A DNA stretch of 64,000 nt, taken from Rotaria macrura. Its lineage: Eukaryota; Rotifera; Eurotatoria; Philodinida; Philodinidae. Under the pieces are notes generated by a model, which saw nothing but the letters and a program-made list of their open reading frames with translations, was not told where the DNA came from and did no database searches. The first letter of the stretch is position 1; each line of letters begins with the position of its first letter. The DNA lies in assembly GCA_900239685.1 (NCBI GenBank), contig OENT01000917.1, positions 1 to 64,000 on the forward strand, written 5' to 3'. The position numbers and the translations under genes were made by a program. Positions 48,165 to 59,300 of the stretch are shown in pieces.

Positions 48165-50402
48165 GGCGATGAAAATTCTATGTTGGGTGTGTTACATGTG
48201 GAACTAGTAATTTTATACTCACAAATAATTACACTGTAGTTTAGTAAATAATTAATTTCTTTTCGGTTTCACATCATGCGTTTCCTTTCATGGTACTGTG
48301 ATAATACATTCAGAAAATAGATGTGTCAATTTTCCGATAAATAATATTCCTTATATAATTCTATAAGAGTAACTAGCTGTGTGTTTCACACAAAAAAAAT
48401 GGCGTGTATGCTAAATGAATTCATGACAATGAGCATTTTTTGTGATTCTTGTTAGTTTTCAATTTTTCGGGTTACCATCTTTCTACAAAATGGGGAATTT
48501 AAGCGTTCACAATATGAAGATACGTTTTTCAGTATGATTTGGCTGTTATATATTATTTTGTATTGCATGTTGGTGTAAAAATTTGTTGAGGGTAGGTGAA
48601 TCGTTGTTACACTGTTTGTAAATGGGGCAAGATGAAACTGAACTGATAATCACAGATCTGATAATTCCATGCCATTCATATCCATTTTTCATTTTCTTTT
48701 GACAGGTGAATGAACATCTGTTTCATGCAATGCTTTTCTCTTCTTACTTGTGAATTTACCGCTTTTCTCCGTATTGTTAAGACGCTGAGGAGACCATCTG
48801 ATCTGAGTGTGCGAGTATGCTGATATTGATTGCACGCTTCAATGAATTTCTTTTCTTCTCTCTCTCTCTTAAATAAGCGCGTGTCTTACGTAGAATAGAC
48901 ACTTCTGGATACATGAAGTAGTAAATAAACACCATTGCTGAGTGGGACGTTAAGCTACTCCTTTGCAGTTTATCGTTATAAAAGATTTTTGCTGCAAGGT
49001 TTAAAAACATGTAAGATTAAAGAAAGTCCGATTTCACCGTACTTGATTTCGTAATTTACGATTTTTAATGATATTCAAAAAAAGTTATCCTCAATTATAA
49101 TGATATGATATAAAAAAAGAGTAACACAATAAATAAGTCCATCATATGTAGCTTTATATTTTATTGAATCACTTTAAACTTTCAATGGTGATCGCTCATA
49201 CAAACATAACATTAGATCAATCAAATAGATCGTAAACTAGATATTAAAAACGTTTATGTGAAGAAGTTAGTCATGCTTTTTGATGGCTTCGTAGTACGGA
49301 GCGATTGCGATCATTTTTAACAGACAGTAACCCATGCGTAAAGTATTGATGAGAAACTATAATTGTTAACTATTTCAAACATTTGCGACTGTTTATATCA
49401 TGTTACACAACCATATAGGAGTGGCACGTTATCTTCGCTTTGTTAAAGTAAAATAGAGATAATCTACTATCCCTAAAACTAGATGAAGTCAGTCATGTGC
49501 AGTAACTGAAAATGATAATGTCGAAGCAACAACCAGTCAGAGAAACTTTCTTCAACAATGATGATGGCAATATTGTTTCTTTTTAATCAATCCGCAGTAG
49601 TTATACTGATGTGGGCAAACCTGATATGATTTCAAAGCTCATATAAACATTAAAAAAAACAAGCCCTGATTGTTCGAGTGCAACACTTAGGATGCTGAGG
49701 CATTTCATCGAACGCCTTCTTATATTAAAAGCAGCATTTCATCAAAACAAAACACAAATAAATAAACAGTCTTTCTATTATAGTAGTGATTCAAATGTTA
49801 AACCATCTAAACATTGAACCTATGAATTATTTCGAACAATTGGAATTCTACTCAATCCAAGATCGCATTTTTCGGAGCTAAGAAAACACTCATGTGCATT
49901 CCGAAACCTACTTCAAATGCTTTTCCCTTGAAATATAAATGCATGATATTAGAATAAGCTCAATTAACGAGGAAGAAATCTACTTTATTGTTGACTCATG
50001 GATATAGTTTGGGATAGAGAAGTTATAAATATAGTAAATCGTCTCATTAACAGTTTTAGCTAATTCATAACAGTTCTAAGTACGATGACTCTAAAGCGTG
50101 AAACGAAATATAAAAAATCAAGACAAAATTCTCGTTTTCATTTTTTGTGCAGCAAGTTGTGTTGAGAGATTCCTATTGATAACACAATGGCAGTTGAAAA
50201 CTTCCGTTGCAGTCAAGGTCTGTACTTAAATCTAGAATAGCAATGATGTCACATTCCTTTTGCATCATAAAGTTGCAATTACATTTTGCATGAATCAAGG
50301 TGATATCAAAGTTTGCGTAAATGTTTATTTGATAAGTTTATCTATCATCTTTAAATAAACTCGCTTGTCAGAACAATAAAAAAAGAAAATTTAATAATCA
50401 GC
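48165..50402. other. Gene-free spacer
   Basis: AT-rich. No supported exon, RNA gene or TIR pair. The last part should contain the promoter of the 50403 gene. Confidence 0.4.
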
Positions 50403-51554
50403 ATGGCGCAAAACAATGCTGCAGCATTTGCTTTTACGAATCCACAGTTTTCATCAGCTAGTGCACCCGTATGGGCAGCTACTTCAGATATTGTTCCGAA
50501 TTCAAATACCAATATTATAATACCAGATAATGAGAAGGCTTCGTCGGATAACAACGCATATCCAGTACCATCTGCACCTGATATAGGCGATTTACCGCCT
50601 AACTACTTTGACATATCAATAGTGCCTAATAGTGCTGTTTTACATTATAATGAAGTTACTCCATATACTGAACCATCTCGAGCAATAACTGAACGTAAGA
50701 AAGATGGCGTTCTCTCGTTCGATCCATTGATTGATAGAAATCCTGATCAACTATGGCTGTATTTTATGACCTATCTCAATGAGAAACCCTGTTTACTTGT
50801 AAACATTCATGGTTATCATGTTGAGGTATGGTTTACATTAACGTTAAAGTTACTACATCAATCTATAATTCATAGCATTATACAACATATGAACAACATC
50901 GAACAGCGGATGGTCACACACATACGCGTCCTGTTCATCATACTCGTAATGTGACTGACTTTAATTTTTCTTTTGATTTAGCACATTACATAACGCAGCA
51001 GTGGTGGCGTGTTGCTGTTATCCCATCAAATAAAACGATTAAGGCTGGCAAAAACGTATCATTGAGAGATGCTCTTGAGCAATATACTCTTTCGGATAAA
51101 AATATAAAAGAGATTGTATGTGAAAAACAATTCGCTGGATGGAATTTTCAAGAACTAAAAGATAAAATTAAAGGATTAATTTATTCCACTGGCTATCGAG
51201 ATCATATTGTTATTGTAAGTTGTCTAGTATATGATATGAAAGAAAAAATCACTCTTCTTCATGTTCTAGAATTTTCCTACGGAAAATAACCGAATAACAG
51301 CTCGTTCATCGTCAAATTTAAGTCGTTTTTCGAATTCGACATTAGTTCGTGTTTTATGTGTTATTTCATGTTTATTTCTTATCTTTGGCCCAATTTATCT
51401 ATGTTTACGTGCGGCAGGCTCGACTCGTGATCGTATTGTTGCTGATTATGCCATGGTAGCACCGATTGATACATTTCTTCATTTCAATTCTGGCGCTATT
51501 GTTAACGCAGCGGTCGGTCGTTCAAGAAGCCTTTATATTGCTCATTTTGCTTGA
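50403..51554 (+). CDS. Conserved-looking single-span membrane protein, function unknown
   Basis: Three exons (50403-50825, 50876-51214 and 51270-51554) joined in phase 0 by introns of 50 and 55 bp give 348 residues. The N-terminal 60 residues are Ala/Ser/Asn-rich and disordered, followed by YPVPSAPDIGDLPPNYFD, a Pro-rich patch. Next comes a compact domain with DPLIDRNPDQLWLYFMTYLN, KPCLLVNIHGYHVEHYTTYE, a His-rich DGHTHTRPVHHTRNVTDFNF and HYITQQWWRVAVIP. One membrane span is predicted at about 280-300 (VRVLCVISCLFLIFGPIYLCL), with a short tail ending HFA. The arrangement suggests a cytosolic-facing domain anchored near the C-terminus. My recollection is that similar uncharacterised proteins occur in fungi and protists, but I cannot confirm this. 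No catalytic motif was recognised; the His cluster might bind metal. Confidence 0.75.
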
Positions 51555-53079
51555 TTTTTTGGAATTTATGTTTACATCGTGTAATAGTTAGGTTTTTTTC
51601 GAAATATTTTCATTATAAACAGTATGTTAATGATACGTACTTTTTGAGATAAACTAATTAGAAAAAATAGATCGTTGAATTTCTTTGTGTGAGTTAGACG
51701 TATGCTCAGCATGAACTGAATTGATTGTATGATTGGACGAATGTGCAAAGGTCGAATGTTGAATGAAATTTGAAATTTGAAATTTTCAAAAGATGCTGCA
51801 CTAAGTTTTCCTCTCAACAAATCCCATGCTATACTTTCACTCGTTGAAAAGTATCTGTGATGTAAATTGAATACGCCGAACGACAAATGAAAACAAGATC
51901 AAAATTTTGTTACACTTTCAAAGACATGTTCTTCCTCAAGTCTTTATATTTATTATCCATTCTTTTTAAAACTTGTCTTCGACTGAAAGAATTAGTGGGT
52001 CATTACGTACAAAACTGTATGCATCAGAATGGATCCAGTTATTTTTCAAAAAATAACAATTGTTATATATGCTGTTATTCGAAGTTAAAATGCTAAGATA
52101 TTTTCATGTTGATCAAGTTTTAGATTTCCAACTAAAATACTAAAAAATCACGGAAAAGACGGTTTCGATGTCATCACAGGACAAGGCGAAGATTCGACCG
52201 GCTCCACTCTGTTCATGAAGCCCCATCGGACAGTGTCTCAAATAGTTCTCCATACTTCAAGCTATTTAGCAATGCTTCGAGTATTTTAAGCTCAATTTTT
52301 AAATTTTCTCAAAGAAATTTGGAGTACATAAACACATTCACAGAGAACAATTGAATTTGGAGTGAAATATGAGGTATGTTGAAGAACCATTTTTCCCTTG
52401 GTCATAAAATTGGAAGTTTATTAACAAAGACCTTAATGTCGTTTTAAGACTTTCACAAACAGAATTCGCTACGTGTAAGGATATCACACATGTTAAATCC
52501 TACCGTCTCGAGACTGCAGTTTTCGTGTTTTTACTTTTTTTCAAAACAATTTCTAATATAGAAAAACATGCACTGAAAAAATGCATATTCTCATTGAAAG
52601 ATATGAAAATTTGCCGCGAATTCATTAGAATTTGATAGTGTGTTAATTTGGCCAAGAGAAACTTTAAAATGTGAGTTTTAGAGAAAAAGGTCTAGGGCGA
52701 TCTTTAAAAGTCTAGTTTTTTTAAAATTACTGATTTCAGTATCTAGAAATCAGAAAAATTAAGATTTTTACTGATGAAAAGCGTTATTAATACATTCTCT
52801 ATCGATTCCATCAATGACATCTGAGAAATTCTTAAAATGATGGATTTTAAAAAAATATCATTTAATTCATCGCTGGTTTGGAATGTTTATGCTTGGGGCC
52901 TCTCTATAATATGCTTTTTAAGTATTTTATGTTTGTGCTGATTTTTGAAGCAAGAATAATCTTCAAAACCTTGGATAGAAAACGGTGGATTTCGTCTTTT
53001 TTTCGTTACTTCTTTAAGAGATTACCCTGTTTTTCCATTTGGATCCGCATGGAACTTACCTTATAGTTCTAGCCGGTTC
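51555..53079. other. Spacer with one coding-like fragment
   Basis: There is no complete gene. At 52144-52263 a frame reads KNHGKDGFDVITGQGEDSTG and continues about 20 residues (LFMKPHRTVSQIVLHTSS), with codon use unlike the surrounding AT-rich DNA. It has no start, no clear splice borders and no recognised family, so it may be an exon relic. The rest shows nothing. Confidence 0.35.
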
Positions 53080-53462
53080 CTCGACAATCCGCGTTATTTC
53101 CTTGATGGTTCCGGTTCTCGAAAGACGCTAGAATTTTCAAGTTCCTGGTACGAAGAAACCCAGATCGATGGTTCAGGTCACTGGATACGGCAGAAAAGAC
53201 GCTTGAAATCGCGATATCCTGCAGAAAAACACTGAAAATTACCGGAACATGAAAACAGTATTCCAGCCAAAAATTCTTCTGATTTTTCCCTATGATTTCT
53301 GACTGGTTCCTGTCGGAAAGAACAGGTATTGTTTAGAATCTCCCGGGAAAATCCGAAAAATGTCCGGCCTGAATACTACTTCTATATTCCGGTGATTTTT
53401 CCCATCGGAAATACACAGGAACCTACAGGAAAAGGCCGGAAAACAGCCAGGTTTTGGCGTGT
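53080..53462. repeat. GGTTCC/TTCCGG-word cluster
   Basis: About nine words of the type CCGGTTCC, GGTTCCGG, ACCGGAAC, GTTCCTGTCGG and GGAACCTACAGG, in both orientations, over 380 bp of raised GC content. Ends and target duplication are not clear. It has the same design as the other palindromic-word repeats in this window. Confidence 0.5.
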
Positions 53463-53689
53463 TCTTACAGCATCTGGAGTCCAGATTGAACGCTTAGGTA
53501 ACAGTATTTTGATTTGAAACCATTCATATTAAAAAATCAAATGTTATTTTCGGCCTTGTGTTCGGAATATCACTCCGAATGCTCAATACACTTGCATGTT
53601 CAATATTTCAACACCAATGAATCGGGTTTTAGGGTCCGTCCCTTCTGAGGTTAAAAATGTCTTCTTCTAAGATATATATATATAAGATT

Positions 53690-54152
53690 ACTTTGCTGTA
53701 GACGAATCTATGGCTGCAATTACATCAATTTGCCTTGAAAGAAAAACCTGATCTTCATCTTGATTCGAAAATGCCTAAACAAAGTAATATACGTCACTTT
53801 ACAGAAACTCTTGATGAAATTTAACTAGTTTTTAATAGCGTATATAAAAAATAATTTTCTATTGTTGTTTTTAATTAATTGGCTTTCAAAGAATTATGTA
53901 AAAACGAAGCGGTTCCCTATATCTAGGTTTTATTAGGTAATTTTCAATAGATTGTATTTATAAAGTTATTTGTGATGAGATTATGATATGAACCATATCC
54001 TTAAAATGTCTTATATGCAAAATGATATACAAAAAGATACTTTGGTATTCTTCAATCTCTCTAGTAATTACTACTGAAAAAAAATTGAAAACCTCTGAAA
54101 AGTGGACACTTTAAAAGTTTCCTTAGATGTCCACTATAGAGAGTTTACGCTG
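53690..54152 (+). mobile_element. 3' end of a pogo/Tigger-like DNA transposon (remnant)
   Basis: The right end read inward on the minus strand is CAGCGTAAACTCTCTATAGT, then GGACA, with a TA outside (54153-54154). This closely matches the CAG...TATAGTGGACA ends of pogo/Tigger elements (Tc1/mariner superfamily, TA target). A second GTGGACA/TGTCCAC pair lies inside. About 330 bp inward a plus-strand frame ends DSKMPKQSNIRHFTETLDEI and a stop at about 53824. Its KQSxIxxF pattern resembles transposase C-termini such as KQTKITDFF. A one-base frame change separates it from the preceding peptide YFAVDESMAAITSICLERK. The left end and the bulk of the transposase are missing. Confidence 0.55.
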
Positions 54153-54154
54153 TA

Positions 54155-56084
54155 CATGATTTGAAAAAACTAGATAGTAAATGAGCAGAGAATTCGATAC
54201 TTTTACGTTGGAATCTAATTATCAAAATGAAAGATTATGTTTAGAGGAATCTTGTCTGTTCGTCTTTTCCCCTAATGATATTGAAATAGTCATAAAACAT
54301 ATCTTTAATAGTATAGGTGGCAGAATGATTGCAGCCAAAGCAAGTCTCCCTACTGCAACTGACAAAAAACACTATCAGCCTGAGTTATAATCTTATGATT
54401 TTAATAACAGTTGTCATTGATTCGTACAAGTTTTCATTATTATAACCGATTGACAATTTATAGAAAAATTTAATTTAATTGATGGAAATCTACCTTGATG
54501 TATATCCGAAGAAAATTTACTAAAGTTCAATTTTTAATGCAAATTTAATTGATTATCATCAAAATAATCATATTATTCAATGAAATTTTATTTTTTCAAT
54601 TGGTCAAGATTAATTTAATTTCAATTCTAATGTATTTTTATGGATGAGGGGTCATTTACGAAGTGACTTCCTTCGAGTGTATACAATGGGAAGCATTTTA
54701 GGTTTTATTGCAAGCTTTTATTCTTGTATAAGTGAAATAATTGTCTAAAAATGTGTTTTTTTTTCCGACGGAAAGTAAGTAAAAATGTTCTTCAATAATT
54801 GATGGTTTCAAGATAAATCAGATGTATCGATCGTATCGACGTTTTTTTTCGTTCTGACAATGTTCTATTTTATCTTGAGAATAATTTAAATTTTAACTGA
54901 AGATGAATTTTCCTGGAAACTGTTGTTTGACTTCTCTTTTGTTTTTCAAAGAAAGACATAATTGGACTCTGTTTGGCTAGTATTAGTGTACGACTGAAGT
55001 AATGTCATTCAAATATTTGTAAGATTTAAAAACAATTTTCAACAGAAATCTCAAAAACCTAACTCAACTCTCTCATATTACGAACTAAAACCTCGATATC
55101 AATATAAATGTCAAAATCCAACCAATACGCCATTGTGAATGAGTGAGTCGTAAAGACAATTTAGACTCATCTTATCTTATGACAATGAATCATCTGTCAG
55201 AAGAATAAAAACTAAGCAATAAAAATAAATTTCCCATTTAATCGAACGTACTCAAAAATTTATCTTTCCTAGTTGAAGCCTATCCATTTCTAACTTATGG
55301 TAGGCTAGAGCCTTTCTATCTTATTGACTCCATCGGCTGTTTTTAATAGAATAGTTCAGAGAGAGATAAGGCTACTTTCATTTATAGAGACACTTGTACA
55401 AAGTTAAATTCATCTGAAATGAATTAATATGGAATTCAAAACAGTTAAACCGACTTTAGATATTGTTCACATTTTTAAGAAGTTCATATCTAGATTTAAT
55501 ACTGTTTTTCTGAGTGTAGATGGATCACTCTTAACGAACGCAAACAACACGCTTTTCATGTGTGTCATCATATAAAAGACTTTTCTTAACTTTTTTGGTT
55601 ATCAGACGAATGATCAATTGGCTTCAAATTTGATGAAAATGTGGATAAGTAAAGTCAAACGTGGAGTTTCTATTCCAGTGAGATGGTTTCTAATTGAAAA
55701 GTAAGATTAAGAGTAAAGAGTATCACGAATTCATTGTTCTTTTTCATAGTTTAGCTGTGGAATATTTTCCAGACTGACAACTAACTAAAAATTTTAATGA
55801 AGAATTGTTCCTAACGTTCAAGATTCGTTTCCAACTCATATATTTCTCAGTGATCTTGAATATTTTCTTCTCTTGAAATAAAACTAAAGACGTTGGAGAA
55901 AAATCAATCGTACTATAGGCATGGGAAAATTTTACAACATTTGCAATAATGATGTGTCATATTCGAATATAGTCGGCTGTTCAGTTAAATTTCGAGTATA
56001 CATTCAAATTTATAAACATATGTTTCATTACAACACAGCAATAAATGCTTAACATTATAGTTGTGATGTACACAACAAGATGCA
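54155..56084. other. Spacer, no supported gene
   Basis: An ATG-led frame of 69 codons at 54181-54390 (ending SLPTATDKKHYQPEL) starts about 30 bp outside the Tigger-like end. It has no recognised domain and I do not call it. The rest is AT-rich without features. Confidence 0.35.
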
Positions 56085-56354
56085 CTATCTGTTAAAATCA
56101 ACAATCGAGACATTTCTACTGTTAAGAGAGAATATAGTGGGATTTGCAACGTCATTCAATACACATTGATCTGCAATTAAACAAGTTTCAACATATTCTT
56201 CTCCGAGCAATATTATAAAAGTTATTTCTTCAGTAATGAGCAATAGCATGTATTTCAATTCAATGCGAATAAATAATGCATAATGTGGATATGAAGTCGT
56301 TCTAAGTTCATCAACACTCAAGTATTGACCGAAAAAAACATTCTGTAAAGCCAT
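56085..56354 (-). CDS. Small hypothetical frame, doubtful
   Basis: An ATG-led frame of 89 codons. It begins MALQNVFFGQYLSVDELRTT and has a hydrophobic stretch (YMLLLITEEITFIILLGEEY) that could be a weak membrane span. It has no neighbours, no introns needed and no recognised family. Its codon choice is compatible with coding, but its length is within what chance allows in AT-rich DNA. Confidence 0.2.
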   Translation of the reverse strand: MALQNVFFGQYLSVDELRTTSYPHYALFIRIELKYMLLLITEEITFIILLGEEYVETCLIADQCVLNDVANPTIFSLNSRNVSIVDFNR

Positions 56355-59300
56355 TTTACGATTGAAAACACAAATTACTTTTGCATGACATCTTATATTG
56401 AAACTTTAATTTGCAGTATTCGTTGCAAATTGTTCGAACACCAATGTTTACATATACACATTGAATATCAATCATAGGAACTATTATTCGCTATTATTTA
56501 AATATTGTGTAAAACTTTACATCGCCATGTTTTCTCACATTCCGAGATTCTCTGTTATCAATGACTATTGAAGCGAAAAGAAATGAGAAAGCGACAGTAG
56601 AATAGCTATAAAGCAGAACAATCGAGAACATAAGAATATGTTTTAATGCTTCAATTGAAACATAAGGTAGCTATTGATCTGAAAGAAGCTTGACGAACAT
56701 GTTTGGAACTCAATATTGTTTGTATAATACGAGAGAAATTTGTTAAAAAGCATATTAAAACCAAGCAAACAATGTCTCTTGACATAGAATACCACCTTTT
56801 AGTGTTTGACCATTGTGAAAATAATTTAAAGCACGATAAAGAATAATAAAATATGCAGCATTATCGTTCAATATAATTTATACTTCGCTGTCTTCACGTA
56901 GTCCACTATCGCTTTATGCAGGTTATCTTGAACTTCTTCACCGAGCCAGTCTAAATGAACAAAGTGATATGATATTTTTGATGATACTTGTCTATCGGTT
57001 CTGAAATTAGTTTGATGCAATGCTGATGATTAACAAAAAAGAATTGGCACAAGAAATTCAGTAAACATTTTATCGATTTTGACTTAAAATTATGATTGTA
57101 TGTTTTTTAGACGATTGGAAACCGAAAGTATTTCTTGTTGATGTATTCTATACTCACACAATAGTTTTGAATGGAGTCACATCGTCTCCCATCGATATAC
57201 ATTGACAAAAATACTTAGTCGTGAAAATAACAGATCTTAAAAAAGTTTAAAGTTCTATAGAAAAGCAGTGTACGTTTGTCGTACTCCTTTGTAATCGAAT
57301 CAGTTTGACTCCTGCTCGCTTAGGAAAGGAGAACTTCAATTGTTTAAGATTTTTTCATAACCAAGAGATGAATGAAATCATTCTGATAAAAGAATCGATC
57401 ACTTAAAAGTTTAAAATTCTGAATAAAGTATTCATAGATTATTAGAGTTTGTTTTATTCTCATTTATCACAAATCAAAAGTAACTAAAGACGTAAAATTT
57501 TTGTCATGAGATGCTATTATTCCTCATATACACGACAATTTTGAAGATACAACAGCATACAACATTTTCAGTGTTCTTCAATCAATTCGGCTAATTTTTA
57601 ATACGATAATAGAATAGGGAAAATATGATTTTCATCACCAAAATGAGTTTGTTGCGAAATGATCCCCAAATTAATTAAGACATAAGTAAATTGAAGCGGC
57701 ATGGTGTCACTGTGAGCATCTCATATCAAGAAAAGTTAAACATTCAGATTGGAAGCGATTACTTTTTTACTAACGATTGATAATAACTCATAAGACTGCA
57801 GAAACAAGATGAATTATAAAAAAACTTGGAAACTAGAGGAAAAAAACAACTGACAAAATCGAAATTCGCTCAGATTGAAAAGATGCTGATTTATTCGATT
57901 TTGCCCAATTGAATAAACGATTTTATCCTAATCTTTAATTTATCAGCACGACATTCATATTTTCTTCATCAAGAAATACATCCTCAACCACATCTTTACC
58001 TTCACACTCATTGTCAACATTATGTTAACTCTTTCACTCTAATTCGCACACACTTTGGTTACTTTTGGTGATCAAAAAACTAATTATTCGGTGATCAATT
58101 GTATCTTTTTCGGTGATTAGAAAAATAGCTACCCGAAATAATCCTAAGACATCTAATTAATTGAATCTTCTCATTGTATTCTTTTGTAGCGCATCAGCTA
58201 GATAAATCGTATTTTGAACTGAAATATTACTATGTCCAACTAAATATTCAACATAGTCTAAATTATCCTTGGAAATAGAAGATAATAAAAGATGAATCTC
58301 ACAGTATTGTTTTGTAATGCATGGAAAAGATATTGCATTATCCTAAGATCAATTTAATTATATTCCAAAATATGTATCTGTGAACCGAGCATGATTAATG
58401 TGTCGTGGATTATAATACAGATTGTATTGCGATGTTGTTTTGTAACAGATTACTCAATTGCTGTATCTCCCGATTGTTACTATGATTTCCTTTAAGATAA
58501 GAGTGCTACATGTCTGTATAAGATATAGCAAAGCTATTTATGCACATATATTGGTTAGATTTTTAAAAAATGTACAGTTCAACTTGTGATGAATTTAAAA
58601 GAAGGTTCACTTTTTGATTTTTGCCTTTGAAAAATATTTCTATCGAAAGCTACGATGCCTAAAATCCTAAGTGAAGATTTCATATAGTTACTTGTCTTTG
58701 GGATTGGTTTTTCATCTATTGCATTGAAATTTGTGGAAACATTACTTTCTGATAAAAGAACGATCGAAACTGTCCAAAATAAGATAGATCAGTTCAAGGT
58801 GCAGTGTGAGAAGAGATGATGTTATGTTAACCGATATCGATCTATAAGATTGTTTCTTGGTAGTCTCTTTCGATTGTATAAATATTCTTCCTCAGTAAAG
58901 GAACAACAGAAGTGACGTCATTCACAGTGATGGGTGTATTCACGATAACACATGCCATAGCATAATTATTCGTTGCCAATTTCTCCGAATGCGGATGAAA
59001 CTGACGCAAAATCGTGTTTACATTATTGGGAGAACCAGAACTAGGTCACTACTAAAGAACATTGCCCTCTGTTTCACACCGATTGCTTCTCTATTGGTTT
59101 TATTTAATCTTCTGTCAATGCTTCGCCTTTTATCTTACCTATCTTCTAGCATGATATAGGACGAAAATTCCTCGAAATTAAGGAAACTCTTTGAATAAAA
59201 CTTAAAACAGATATTTGATATGCGTAATATCTGCGAATTCAAAACAAGCCGAGATACGACATGTCCGCTGGATGGACTCGGAAGGAATGCCACGAGATAC

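Noticed and set aside
50351-50554. Minus-strand frame over the start of the membrane protein gene
   Set aside because: It is antisense to a well-supported first exon and has no features of its own.
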